21,427 nucleotides of DNA from a virus, in IMG/VR virus record IMGVR_UViG_3300046000_006213, positions 1 to 21,427 of that record, one strand, 5' to 3'. The notes under the pieces were generated by a model. It worked only from the letters and a program-made list of their open reading frames with translations. It had not been told where the DNA came from and did no database searches. Made by a program: the position numbers and the translations under genes. Shown one piece after another: positions 1-9,300 of this stretch (position 1 is its first letter; every line of letters starts with the position of its first letter).

Positions 1-742
1 CAATGTAAATTCTATCGACGCTTGATTTAACTAGTTTTTCCATTAGTTTGTTATGTAACACTTTACCTAATAATGGAATCACATTTCTTTTAATTGTGAT
101 TGCATCAAACATACCTTCACAAAGTATAATTGGTGCATCCCAATTTATGTATAATTCTAAACCTATAACTTCCTTAGATGCTACAGGTGGATTTTTGTAT
201 TTACGATCTGATTCTTTATAAGCGCGAGCAACGAAGTAATTTAAAATACCATTTGCATCATATGAAGGTATTATTATTCGCCCACCATACGACCCTTCTT
301 TACAGAAACCAATATTATATTTTAAAATATCGTCTTTAGTTACGTTACGTTTCGTTAGAAATTTTAATGCGTGTTTAGCCTCTATTTGAGCGATCTTATC
401 CGAGTAAATACCATTTAATGCGATGTACTCAGCGGGTAAAGCGAGTACCTCAGTAGATACAATATCTTCTATATTAGTAGGCTGAATGAGCAGATTTAGG
501 TCAGTAAATTTGTCTGGTGTTGCTTTTGCTTGTTTAAATAGGGTACGGATAGTTTTACCCTTAGTATCACACACCCAACAATGCCAAAAATTTTCCTTTT
601 TAGCTGTGGTACGTAATGATACTTCTAGTTTATTTTTGTGGTGAGCACAAAACGGACATTTAAAAGCATAGTTACCTTTGCTTGTTGGTGTGCCTTTACC
701 TAAAACAGATTCTACTAATACTAGTAGAGCAGCATTTTCCAT
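1..742 (-). CDS. DNA primase, zinc-finger/TOPRIM type (C-terminus cut by window edge)
   Basis: I translated this gene by hand from the ATG at 742; 247 residues are visible and the gene continues past position 1. It should make RNA primers for phage DNA replication, the job of T4 gp61. A zinc-binding module is seen at the N-terminus: CPFC at residues 29-32, histidines 34-35, and CWVC at 55-58. A TOPRIM strand follows near residues 206-218 (IILCEGMFDAITIK), with the conserved glutamate at 209. Between them lies the usual primase linker, with LKFLTKRNVTKDDI around 126-139 and GGRIIIPSYD around 153-162. The gene starts 18 bases after the GIY-YIG gene stops, with no clear ribosome binding site. 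It is the only replication gene seen beyond the structural block. Family assignment is firm; equivalence to gp61 itself is inferred from function, because the sequence looks more DnaG-like. Confidence 0.9.
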   Translation of the reverse strand, partial: MENAALLVLVESVLGKGTPTSKGNYAFKCPFCAHHKNKLEVSLRTTAKKENFWHCWVCDTKGKTIRTLFKQAKATPDKFTDLNLLIQPTNIEDIVSTEVLALPAEYIALNGIYSDKIAQIEAKHALKFLTKRNVTKDDILKYNIGFCKEGSYGGRIIIPSYDANGILNYFVARAYKESDRKYKNPPVASKEVIGLELYINWDAPIILCEGMFDAITIKRNVIPLLGKVLHNKLMEKLVKSSVDRIYI

Positions 743-760
743 AACCGCAAATATAAGACT

Positions 761-1201
761 TTATTTTGCCTCTATCAAATCTCTAGTAAAAAATTTACCT
801 AATATATTGTCATTATAGGACATACTAGAACTAGTTAAACATTCATACTTGCATTGATAATGCATTTCATAGTATGTTAGTTGTTTTTTGGTAGAACATT
901 GTCTATAAATCCAACAATTGAAATTTTCCTCACCATATTGTTTAATATCAGCAAGTAATTGCTTATTAGAACCCCAATATGTTTGCCAATCACTTTCACT
1001 TTGAATAATTTCAAACTTTGGTTTGCGACCAGGTCCTGTTTGTTCTGCTAATTGTTTTTGAGTAAGTTTATGCTTCTTATTATGAAAGAATGCTTTTTTA
1101 CCAATGTAAAACTTACCTGTTATTTCGTTAGTAATACAGTAAACAAAACCATAATATTTTGTGGGATCAATTATATCCCAACTTTTCCATTTATGTATCA
1201 T
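761..1201 (-). CDS. GIY-YIG family endonuclease
   Basis: This 146-residue protein carries a GIY-YIG nuclease domain. The first motif appears as GFVYCIT (residues 18-24) and the second as KFYIGKK (30-36), with tyrosine 32 and lysine 35/36 in the catalytic basic position. A likely metal-binding glutamate is E112 in YYEMHYQ, and N132 in NDNILGKF fits the conserved late asparagine. So the main active-site positions look intact. Related stand-alone proteins are common in T4-like marine phages and are often called Seg-like or homing endonucleases. The start codon overlaps the end of the upstream 124-aa gene by 11 bases, which suggests coupled translation rather than a recent insertion into a gap. 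It sits directly before the primase gene. Its target and whether it is mobile cannot be read from the sequence. Confidence 0.85.
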   Translation of the reverse strand: MIHKWKSWDIIDPTKYYGFVYCITNEITGKFYIGKKAFFHNKKHKLTQKQLAEQTGPGRKPKFEIIQSESDWQTYWGSNKQLLADIKQYGEENFNCWIYRQCSTKKQLTYYEMHYQCKYECLTSSSMSYNDNILGKFFTRDLIEAK

Positions 1202-1565
1202 ATTTCACAACGAATGTCATGTCAGTGTAAGGTGACATTAAAATTGGTTTACCAAATTTAGCTATTGCTAATAAATCATTATCATCATTATATAAACCTA
1301 TTGCTGTAGCATAAGGTGTAAAATAAGATCCTGATGGTAAAGTAGAGCCTGTAGCAAATGATTTTAAAGTACCATTTAAAGAACCTGTTAAAACATATCC
1401 TGCACTTCCAGATACTATACGAGGTTGACTACCTGAAATTAAAGTAGGATTGTAAGATAAATTAAATTCACTTTCTTTAATAGTGCAATGTATTTCATTC
1501 TCAAACAAAGTATGTTCATTTTTAAATGATAATTGAAAGGATCCGGTATAGCTTATTATGGGCAT
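1191..1565 (-). CDS. Small structural protein sharing a C-terminal module with the 323-aa virion protein
   Basis: This 124-residue protein is probably a virion component, judged by position and relatedness. Residues about 85-107 (YATAIGLYNDDNDLLAIAK and onward to KPI) closely match residues 284-306 of the 323-aa protein at 4612-5583, and similarity extends back to a shared 'NP(S/T)xI' segment. It is therefore a short relative carrying only the C-terminal module, interrupted by a Ser/Gly-rich insert at about 44-80 that contains several SGS tripeptides. The ATG lies 9 bases after the stop of the Thr-Pro linker gene, and the 3' end overlaps the GIY-YIG start by 11 bases, so all three are probably co-transcribed. 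No signal peptide or membrane segment is seen. The exact role is unknown; an adapter or tip piece of a fibre is plausible. Confidence 0.7.
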   Translation of the reverse strand: MPIISYTGSFQLSFKNEHTLFENEIHCTIKESEFNLSYNPTLISGSQPRIVSGSAGYVLTGSLNGTLKSFATGSTLPSGSYFTPYATAIGLYNDDNDLLAIAKFGKPILMSPYTDMTFVVKYDT

Positions 1566-1574
1566 TTTTTATTA

Positions 1575-2303
1575 TTATCTTTGGTTACCTATATAAGTAT
1601 TTGCAACATAAGTATTTCCAGTTGTAACTGTAGGGTTACCACCAGCATAAACAGCAGGACAAGAAAGTTCAAGACTAGCACCTAAAGTTTTCTGTATGTA
1701 AGGACTACAGAAGTCATTATTACCATTAACTCTAAATATAATTTCACCAACTTGGTAACTATATGCTCTAGATGTTTGAAAAGTTCTTACATAGAATTTA
1801 TTACCAGAAGGAACATTTACAGAAACTGTACTTGTTGTTGTTAACGTTTGTTTTAATGATGGTGAACCTTCTCCAGAACCTTGATAAAAAATTTCAGTAT
1901 ATCCTGTATTACCAGCATCTATTGTTAAACTTACTGTTACTGATACTTGAGCAGTAGTAGGAGTAGGTGTTGGAGGTGTAGGTGTTGGGGTTGGATAAAT
2001 TGTAGGGGTGAATGTTGGTGTTATAGTTGGTGTTAATGTTGGTGTTATAGTTGGTGTAGGAGTTGGAACTAAACCTGTATAAACAATAACTGTATTTGTT
2101 AGGCTTGTAGCACAAGCTGGATTTTTATTTACTAATAAAACATTAGTAGGATAAGAAACTACACTCATAGATACAGCTGCTCTTAAATCTGCTAAAGATA
2201 CATTTGTCATAAGCGGAGCACTATTCACCGTGTCGGCATATATTGAATATGGACCTGGTGAGGTAGTTTCGTCAGTTACTTGTACGTATATTGTATTAGG
2301 CAA
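1575..2303 (-). CDS. Tail-fibre/adhesin-like protein with Thr-Pro linker, TTG start
   Basis: This 242-residue protein has three parts: an N-terminal domain (about 1-78), a Thr-Pro linker (about 79-118) made of near-repeats of TPTI/TPTL, and a C-terminal beta-rich domain (about 119-242) with FYVRTFQTS and cysteines at C198 and C215. The linker looks like the proline-rich spacers of secreted adhesins and mucin-like stalks. The reading frame has no ATG: an in-frame TAA lies five codons upstream, leaving AAC ACA TAC ATT TTG, so TTG at 2303 is the best start (ATT is less likely). A promoter-like ATATTTATA lies 15 bases upstream. It follows the glycosyltransferase gene and precedes the small structural gene. 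I infer a receptor-binding or decoration role; no named family is recognised. Confidence 0.7.
   Translation of the reverse strand: MPNTIYVQVTDETTSPGPYSIYADTVNSAPLMTNVSLADLRAAVSMSVVSYPTNVLLVNKNPACATSLTNTVIVYTGLVPTPTPTITPTLTPTITPTFTPTIYPTPTPTPPTPTPTTAQVSVTVSLTIDAGNTGYTEIFYQGSGEGSPSLKQTLTTTSTVSVNVPSGNKFYVRTFQTSRAYSYQVGEIIFRVNGNNDFCSPYIQKTLGASLELSCPAVYAGGNPTVTTGNTYVANTYIGNQR
1950..2069 (-). repeat. Tandem 12-base repeats coding the Thr-Pro linker
   Basis: The stretch encodes about 40 residues dominated by Thr-Pro. At DNA level the plus strand shows a recurring 12-base unit close to GTTGGTGTTATA or GTTGGTGTTAAT, clearest at about 2030-2066 and degenerate elsewhere. Such repeats can change copy number by slippage and so lengthen or shorten the stalk without breaking the frame. 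Confidence 0.8.
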
Positions 2304-2318
2304 AATGTATGTGTTTTA

Positions 2319-2327
2319 TATAAATAT
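2319..2327 (-). promoter_or_regulatory. Putative late promoter box upstream of the Thr-Pro linker gene
   Basis: The minus strand reads ATATTTATA, 15 bases before the TTG start. It is one of seven intergenic copies. No -35 element is evident, as expected for a T4-like late promoter. Confidence 0.55.
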
Positions 2328-2343
2328 TTTAAAATTTAACTTT

Positions 2344-3594
2344 TTATATGGGTAATATTTCTTCAATTTTACCACACCACCCTTGTAATAAAGAGTGTGG
2401 TGATATTGTCCATTTACTAGGTTGAGCAATGGTTTCAAATTCAACCCATATTTCTATATTAGATTTCGTTTTAAATAATGTTATTTCATCAACACCTATA
2501 TCTTTTCTAAATAATTCAACACCATCTATATCGTTAAAGGTAAGTGCCCAAAAATTATAATCATCTAACGGCACTAAATCCATATTAAGATTAATACAAT
2601 GTTTAAACATCTTTATAAATGATGCATCGTAGTTCAAAGGACTAGTGATAACTGGATTAGGTGCTACTTTATTTTGTAAAGTATAGCTTTGAATGCTTCT
2701 ATCTCTAAAACGAATACCAGCATATGCTTCGTATTGTTGTAAGATTCGTTCAGTACCAAAATCATAAGGACCAAATTCCATATCACATCTACATTCTATA
2801 TCAATACCAAATAATGCTCTATTTCGTTTATGAGCATGAGTATTTTTATGAAACCATTCTTTATCATCTTCCCAATGTTTAATTCTATCCTTACGAGTAT
2901 ATTCGTGCCAAGCAATTATTATATGGGGATGAAATAAATCATAACCATGAGTATATGAACGAACAGCTAATGAAATTTCTTCACCATGAAAATAATATTC
3001 AGGATCATAAGGTACTTCCGTACACCATTGACCTAAGGTAAAAATAAAATGTGCTGATAGAAAACGTGATGAAATAGGTGATGTTAAGTTTTGCCAATCT
3101 GGTATAATAGCAGGTAAGAAAAATACAGCTCCTTCAGGAATAAATCTATCAAAAGTCATCCACCAAGATTCAATTACTCTTTCTTCAGGATCATTATTAG
3201 GATTGAAAGATGGTAAATAAGCAGTTAATAAAGGTTTTTTATGACCTTTTGATTTTAAATCTTCTAATGAATCAATACATTTAGTATCCCACCCTTCAAC
3301 AAAGCGATGATGTGAATCTAATTGTAAATAATAATCTTCACCTTGATATTGTTGTTGAATTAAATTTCTAGCCCAACATGTTCCTTTAGAATCATTATAA
3401 GGAATATCTATAATTGTAAAACGAGGATCAAATTGAAACTCATCTAAATTATCCCATTCATCTTCAATATTGTGTTGCCAAGCAATACCAAATCGTAAAT
3501 TAACAGGATTATCTGCTTTATTTATGCAGTCACGTAATGTGAATAATAATTGTGGATCTCTATAAGATGCAATAGAAATAAAAATAGTACTCAT
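2344..3594 (-). CDS. Glycosyltransferase, GlcNAc-transferase family (PF11397-like)
   Basis: This 416-residue enzyme should transfer a sugar, probably N-acetylglucosamine, from a nucleotide donor. The N-terminus IFISIASYRDPQL (4-16) is the typical opening of the family, QLDSHHRF (91-98) is the metal/nucleotide-binding DxH-type motif, and YFHGEEISLAVR (201-212) with the following HGYDLFHP is the conserved acceptor/catalytic region. Residues after about 305 form an extra C-terminal part, perhaps a small beta domain. The founding family includes the Dictyostelium Skp1 hydroxyproline GlcNAc-transferase. The gene lies among virion genes, between a ~322-aa structural gene and the Thr-Pro linker fibre gene, so the substrate may be a virion protein; modification of DNA or host glycans is the alternative. 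No signal peptide is seen, so it acts in the cytoplasm. Confidence 0.85.
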   Translation of the reverse strand: MSTIFISIASYRDPQLLFTLRDCINKADNPVNLRFGIAWQHNIEDEWDNLDEFQFDPRFTIIDIPYNDSKGTCWARNLIQQQYQGEDYYLQLDSHHRFVEGWDTKCIDSLEDLKSKGHKKPLLTAYLPSFNPNNDPEERVIESWWMTFDRFIPEGAVFFLPAIIPDWQNLTSPISSRFLSAHFIFTLGQWCTEVPYDPEYYFHGEEISLAVRSYTHGYDLFHPHIIIAWHEYTRKDRIKHWEDDKEWFHKNTHAHKRNRALFGIDIECRCDMEFGPYDFGTERILQQYEAYAGIRFRDRSIQSYTLQNKVAPNPVITSPLNYDASFIKMFKHCINLNMDLVPLDDYNFWALTFNDIDGVELFRKDIGVDEITLFKTKSNIEIWVEFETIAQPSKWTISPHSLLQGWCGKIEEILPI

Positions 3595-3635
3595 AACTAT
3601 AATATAATAACCTATTTTAACACAAACAAATTATG

Positions 3636-4604
3636 TTATAAAGGAGCTAATGATGATGTTGCTACTATAAATCCAAAAGTACAATCGGGAGGTATAATGT
3701 TAAATCTTATCAATGCTTTATTACTTGTTATCACTGTACCATTACCTAATGCTTTATCTACTGTATAATAAACATCATAAGTACCTTGTTGAAAAAATGA
3801 TTGAGGTGTAGATCCTGAAATCATTGATGGTTTTAGACTTCCTGAAAGTATAGTAATAGTAGATAATTGATCAGCACTACCTGATAATCTAATAGAACCT
3901 GTAGGTGTTGAGCCTGTAATAAAACTTCCTGATCTAACTAAGTCGTTAGCTAATATACTTGTACTTCCTGTTTTTATAAGATCGCTTGCTTTAAATGTGT
4001 AAATATTAGATACAGCAAGTGGTGGTAATGCAAACATATTTTGGTAAGACTGAGTGGTAACTACTGCAATACCTTGTGGGTAAAATATATTACCTATATG
4101 AACTGTTCCTTGATCGTATAAGTTACCATTACCGTCATCAGTTATATAATATGCAGAAGATGATAATACAAAATTATAAGGTAATACCTTACTACCATAT
4201 ACATCTTGATTAATAGCTAATACACGAATACCTTGGTTAGATCCTGTAGGTATTCTTTTTATTAATTTAGGATTTTCATCATACTTAAAATATGATGCTG
4301 TAGCATATGTTGTAGATGCTGATTCGTAAAAAATAGAATTAGCTAAAGAAGAAGTATTTAAAAGAGAACCACTAAAGTTTTGATAAAACATGTGGTTTAT
4401 TTGGTTATAAACTAAACGTTCATATTGTCCTTCAGTTACAGGGTCTGTAATAGGATTAAATATTCCGGTTAATCTAGTACCTTTATAAATTGTTATATAA
4501 CTACCACTTGAAGGGTAAGAAGTAACTGTACTATCCCACTGTTTATTAGCAGTGTAAGGTACATGCGTAACGTCCGATTTGTTGATTTGTTTGAATGATG
4601 ACAT
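3636..4604 (-). CDS. Virion structural protein, SGS-rich, related to its upstream neighbour
   Basis: This 322-residue protein has no enzymatic motif. A core at about 125-184 (from IRVLAINQDVYGSKVLP through TDDGNGNL to GNIFYPQGIAVVT) can be aligned with residues about 111-196 of the 323-aa protein encoded immediately upstream, and both also share a GQY(E/R)xLVY segment (about 59-66 here). The remainder is rich in Ser, Gly and Thr with many SGS tripeptides. The C-terminal third differs from the neighbour and ends in a beta-rich stretch with GTYDVYYTVD and NKALIRFNI. The start lies 7 bases after the stop of the neighbour. Similar cores occur in uncultured tailed-phage structural proteins that I know only as hypotheticals. 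A fibre or baseplate-periphery role is inferred from context. Confidence 0.7.
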   Translation of the reverse strand: MSSFKQINKSDVTHVPYTANKQWDSTVTSYPSSGSYITIYKGTRLTGIFNPITDPVTEGQYERLVYNQINHMFYQNFSGSLLNTSSLANSIFYESASTTYATASYFKYDENPKLIKRIPTGSNQGIRVLAINQDVYGSKVLPYNFVLSSSAYYITDDGNGNLYDQGTVHIGNIFYPQGIAVVTTQSYQNMFALPPLAVSNIYTFKASDLIKTGSTSILANDLVRSGSFITGSTPTGSIRLSGSADQLSTITILSGSLKPSMISGSTPQSFFQQGTYDVYYTVDKALGNGTVITSNKALIRFNIIPPDCTFGFIVATSSLAPL

Positions 4605-4611
4605 ACATAGA

Positions 4612-5583
4612 TTAATAGTCTAACTTAATTCTAATTAAGGCTTCCTTAGTAAAGTCTTTTACTAATGGTTTACTTAATTTAGCAACTGCCAATAATTCAT
4701 TATTATCATTATACATACCTACTGTGGTAATGTATGTTTGTGGATTGTTAATTAAAGTAGTATACAATAAATTACCATTTGCGTCTATAACAGATGGGTT
4801 TGTAGTATAGTTGTATTCTGTATTTTTAACACGAGTAAAGAAATAACGTGCTGAAATAGTTTCTGATGAATTTGCTGAAAAATTACTACCACTATAAACA
4901 GAATTATATAAGTTAAATTGATTATTTAAACTACCAGTTCCTCTACTTGAAGTAACAAAATAATTAGCACCACCACTTCCTGATAATGCGTTTGCATCTA
5001 AAATGATAGTGTTTAAATCTGGGAAGAATAAACCATAATATTTTGATGGTGTACCTGATGTAAAATAAGCTCCTGAACTTCCACTAATTATGTTATAATA
5101 TTTGTTTTCACCTACAAAACGAGATAAATTTGTAGTACCACTGTCGTCTGTTAATTTCAAAGTACCAGCGCTACCACTTAAAAATAAATTTAAAGAACCA
5201 GGTAATAAAGATTCTTTATAACGAGCTCTAGAAACGTTAATTACGTAAATAGAATCTGAAGTTGTTGAACCATTATCAAAACTAAAGTTTGTTGTTTCAG
5301 TTCCGTAAACTAAATTTCTGTATTGACCATAAACAACACGTGATGGTGAATATCCAGGAATAGCTGCATTAATAGGAGCTGAACCTGAACCACTTACGTG
5401 ACCATATTGGATACTAAATTGAGGAGCAAGATAAGTAGTATCATAAACATCTAAATAATATTCAGTAGCTGCTCCAAAGTTATAAAATGAAGTTAATGTT
5501 GCAGAATCTCCACTCCATAAACCACGTACTACGGTTTCTGAACTAATTACTGAATCTTCTGTTGCGTATCTTGTAAATGACAT
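4612..5583 (-). CDS. Virion structural protein with core module plus C-terminal module
   Basis: This 323-residue protein combines two modules seen elsewhere in the window. The central core (about 111-196, with LLPGSLNLFLSGSAG and TDDSG) resembles the downstream 322-aa protein. The C-terminal module (about 243-323, with YITTVGMYNDNNELLAVAK) resembles the 124-aa protein at 1191-1565. Between them are Ser/Gly-rich segments such as ALSGSGG and VYSGSNFS. No signal peptide, membrane segment or catalytic motif is seen. The ATG lies 13 bases after the stop of the 221-aa gene, so it belongs to the transcription unit that starts near 6284. It is likely part of the tail fibre or outer baseplate, but its attachment point cannot be told from sequence alone. 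Confidence 0.72.
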   Translation of the reverse strand: MSFTRYATEDSVISSETVVRGLWSGDSATLTSFYNFGAATEYYLDVYDTTYLAPQFSIQYGHVSGSGSAPINAAIPGYSPSRVVYGQYRNLVYGTETTNFSFDNGSTTSDSIYVINVSRARYKESLLPGSLNLFLSGSAGTLKLTDDSGTTNLSRFVGENKYYNIISGSSGAYFTSGTPSKYYGLFFPDLNTIILDANALSGSGGANYFVTSSRGTGSLNNQFNLYNSVYSGSNFSANSSETISARYFFTRVKNTEYNYTTNPSVIDANGNLLYTTLINNPQTYITTVGMYNDNNELLAVAKLSKPLVKDFTKEALIRIKLDY

Positions 5584-5596
5584 TGTCTATATTATT

Positions 5597-6262
5597 TTAG
5601 TTTGTAGCTACTTTTTGAATGTTTAAAGGAATAGTAATTCTAGCTCCACTATCTCTACCAATAAAGGTAATAGTAGTTGTTAATGTAGTCAAACTAGTTC
5701 CAAACAAAGTATTAATTGTTGTACCTGTTAATGTAAATGAAGTACCTATTTGACTTGTTGAAAGTACAGCACCTGAAGTTGTGTTTAAACCTGTAATTCC
5801 AGGGGTGGTTGTTGTAATACCTGTTCCTGCAAATGAAGATAATAATCTTGAATCAGAAACTGTTACTACATATCCATTTGTTTCAAATGTACTTGTAGCA
5901 CCTAAATAGTTAAGTGTTTGTGGAGTAATTGTCAATGATGCACCTTGACGTAATAAAATACTACTATAACCAACATTAATAACTGGTAAACGTGATGTAC
6001 CACGAGGTAAAGTTACTAATTTGTAACGCATAATTTGCGTATCTTCAGGGAAAGCTTCTATTACAGGCATGTTTTCAATTGCTTCACCATAGTAAGCAGA
6101 TCCTGATGGGTGGTTAGGATTATACAAAGTATAATCAACTTCATCATCAGCTAATGAAAACTGTGTAATTTGAAATGAACCATCGTTACGAGCCAATAAT
6201 TGACGGCCCTTAGTGGTTAATATTGCATCTACTGTTACGTACGTAGGATTTAAAATTGCCAT
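5597..6262 (-). CDS. Conserved phage structural protein (221 aa)
   Basis: This protein has a well-conserved-looking N-terminal half: ILTTKGRQLLARNDGSFQI (14-32), LADDEVDYTLYNPNHPSG (37-54) and AIENMPVIEAFPEDTQIMRY (61-80). I recognise this pattern from structural proteins of uncultured marine and freshwater tailed phages, but not a named family. The C-terminal half is Thr/Ser/Gly-rich and beta-like (about 140-221). It is the first gene after a promoter-like motif and heads a run of structural genes (323-aa, 322-aa). It follows the 1,621-aa giant gene after a 46-base gap. A role in the outer baseplate or in linking fibres to it is inferred from the gene order only. Confidence 0.7.
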   Translation of the reverse strand: MAILNPTYVTVDAILTTKGRQLLARNDGSFQITQFSLADDEVDYTLYNPNHPSGSAYYGEAIENMPVIEAFPEDTQIMRYKLVTLPRGTSRLPVINVGYSSILLRQGASLTITPQTLNYLGATSTFETNGYVVTVSDSRLLSSFAGTGITTTTPGITGLNTTSGAVLSTSQIGTSFTLTGTTINTLFGTSLTTLTTTITFIGRDSGARITIPLNIQKVATN

Positions 6263-6283
6263 AATTCGTTATGTTGTATATAT

Positions 6284-6292
6284 TATAAATAT
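6284..6292 (-). promoter_or_regulatory. Putative late promoter box upstream of the 221-aa structural gene
   Basis: The minus strand reads ATATTTATA inside the context AATATATTTATAATATATAC, 21 bases before the ATG at 6262. It lies in the 46-base gap after the giant structural gene. Confidence 0.55.
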
Positions 6293-6308
6293 ATTAAGTT
6301 GTTAATTT

Positions 6309-9300
6309 TTAAACGGTGTTTATTATTATTCCTGATGAAGGTGTCGATGTAGATAATAACTTTTGTTGTACTTGTCTTGTTATTGTATCAATATTATTTA
6401 ATACCTCTGGTGATAAATTATCGGGAATAATAAATCCGTATGATGTTTGTCCATCAGTTTTATTAAATGATAAATTAATATTAGTTTCATCAGGTATTTT
6501 AGATAAGAACAAAGCCTTACTTATTGTATTTGGTGTGTAAGTAGTATTTACTAAACTGCTAACTAAGTTAGGTGTTACAGTTAATACTAATTTGTTATTA
6601 TCATTGGAATTAATTGATACATTACTAATATTAAGTTCCTGATACTGAGTGGGAGAATAATAAATTAGAGCCACATCTCCAACCTTAGGTGAAAATGTAT
6701 AATAAACATTTCCATATGAACTTGAAGCATAAAGAACAGAACTAGTTGCAGGTAAATATAAATAATCTGTAAATCCAGATAAACTTTGATTAATTATAAG
6801 TTGATTAATACCACTTGATCCTGATATAAATTGTCCAATTTGTCCTACAGAACTAGAACCTGTAAATGCATATGTGTTAGCCCCAGCAAGTGAAATTGAG
6901 TTTTTTAAACCACTATAAGGAGTTCCAGTTCCAGTAGATAATATAGATGCTGTAAAACTAGTTGGGTAGTTAAATTGTTTTAATTGGAATGTTATTTGGT
7001 CTCCCTTATTAAATGGATTATAAGAAGTATTAATATCAAAAGTTAAAATACTTGATAAATTACCTAGTGTTGATGTAGCGGTTAAAGTTTGTGTTGCTAG
7101 AGATGATGTTGTTGATGAACCTGATGGTTGATTAATTATATCAAACTTATAAGAAGCAGACATACTAGAAGAAGGAAATTGAACATTTATACCAAAATTA
7201 GCTGAAAAAGCCATATTAATTCCATACTGAGATATACTGTATGTTGGGAATGTAATTGTAGGATTTGATCTAATATTAAAATAGTTACTATTACCTTGGG
7301 CAAAATCTGCATCTTGAGTATCAAATATAGAATAAATACTACCTATACTACCTACAGCTCCAGATCCTGTAGTAAAGGCATAAGAAGAAGTTGCGGTTGA
7401 TTGATAGAAAATAGCATTATTAGTATTATTAATATTCATTAATACACCTGATCCTCCTTTACCTGTGTATTGGAAATATAACTTTTGATCAGATCCACTA
7501 GTAAAATATAATGTTGGGTAATATGAATATCCACTATCAAAAACAGGTTTAACACCATCTGTAGTTTTTTGGTTACTATATTGTTGGTTATCAAATAAGG
7601 CAATTGTTGAATTTTTACCTTGTTTAAATGTATTTTGAATTTCAAACCAATGAGTGCTTGGAGGGGTATTACTTAAATTTTGATTTAATTCAGTTAAACT
7701 ACCACTTTCATCTACAAGATATTTTAAAGCAGTTGCATTACGACCGGGGAAGAAAGAACTACTTACAATTTGAGTAAATAAACCAAATTTTCTAACATAT
7801 TGATCAATAGCTGCTGATTTACCATATGATACGTCACCCTCATAACCACCTGAAACTGCTGATGCAGTAGTGTAGGTATTATAAGTAACACTAGACACTT
7901 TAACACCATCATATCTTGGTGCATTATATGAAAATAATGTTAAATAAGAATCTTGTAATTGAGCTGATGATGTTACGTAATTAAAATCAGATCCACTTGC
8001 TAAAGAATAAGTTACATTGTTTTTAGTAACTATATAATAAGTATTACCTATAGATCCAGATACTAATTTATTAGAATACACATATAACCCTGTTGATCCA
8101 GAAACAGTAACATACATATTTCCTATAGATGAACTATAAGGTGCTAAAGATTTACTAGCATTAAAAGATGCTGTTAAATTATTCATTGATGCTAAAGCAT
8201 TAGAACCAGAAGTTACATAAATTATTTTTGCAGTATTAGTAGGAAGTGTACTTCCAGTAATTGCAAAAGTAACACCATTTATATTTAAAGTGCCTGTTGG
8301 TGCAAATGTAGGTCCTAAACTAGCACTATTAATTAAAAACGAAGATGTAGATTGTAAATAATAGTTATTAAGATATTCTATATTTTTTCTTTTACTTGCA
8401 AATAAACTACCAGAAACATTATTAAGTAATGTATTAAATTTAGAACGTGTAAATGTAGATTCATTTATTTGTTGATAAATAGAATGATTAACATTATATA
8501 AGTCAATAAATCTAGCATAAGGATTAAAATTACCAGGGGTAAAATAATCATCATAAATGTTTATTTGACTACCACTAATAGCTCCATCAAAATAAGCAAC
8601 TCTATCTTCCTGTAATTGGTTATAAAAAGGATCATAAGATGCTGTTATTCTAGAACCACTTATATTGTTACTACCTACTGCTATTACAGTAGTAGTATTA
8701 GGGTTAGCATAAGCAATTTTATTTCTTTCTAAAACTGGGGAATTAATAGTTACACCTGTTGAAAGACTAGCTCGACCAGGAACATAATCTTCTAACATTT
8801 TAAATAGTGAATTATCAAAGAACTGTACTAAACGAATAAAATTATTATAATCAGTAGCAGCCATAGATCCAGTTCCTACTGTGCTAGTAAACGGTATTAT
8901 AGACGATGATAATGGAGATAAATAAAAACTTCTTTGAGCATTTAAATCACTATAAGATCCACTATATAATTGTCTTGGGTCTCCAATATAGTCATCTAAA
9001 CTCCATGATGGGTTTGAAGATATAATAGAAGATGAAGCAAAAGTATCTATTAATGTTTGTGGAGAAAACGATACATCAACATAATGATCATCTGTTGTTC
9101 TAAAATCAGATGATTCAGAAGTATATTGTTGAATACTAACTAAAGGAGATAAAACACTACCCGTAATTGTAGTATTTACAATTCTAACTTTATTATTATT
9201 GTACCCCTTTAATAATTCAGCTGTAGTTGAACCACCATATTCCTTTATATTTAAAATACTACTACTAATAACACTTCCGGTTGGAGTATAATAAGAATTT

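Noticed and set aside
1909-2115. Minus-strand open frame of 68 codons across the Thr-Pro repeats
   Set aside because: It is a shifted reading of the same 12-base repeats, giving Asn/Tyr/Thr-rich low-complexity sequence with no start signal of its own.
2371-2401. Inverted repeat ACCACAC...GTGTGGT with a 17-base loop
   Set aside because: It lies within the glycosyltransferase coding region before its stop, has a large loop and no T tract on the minus-strand 3' side, so a terminator is not supported.
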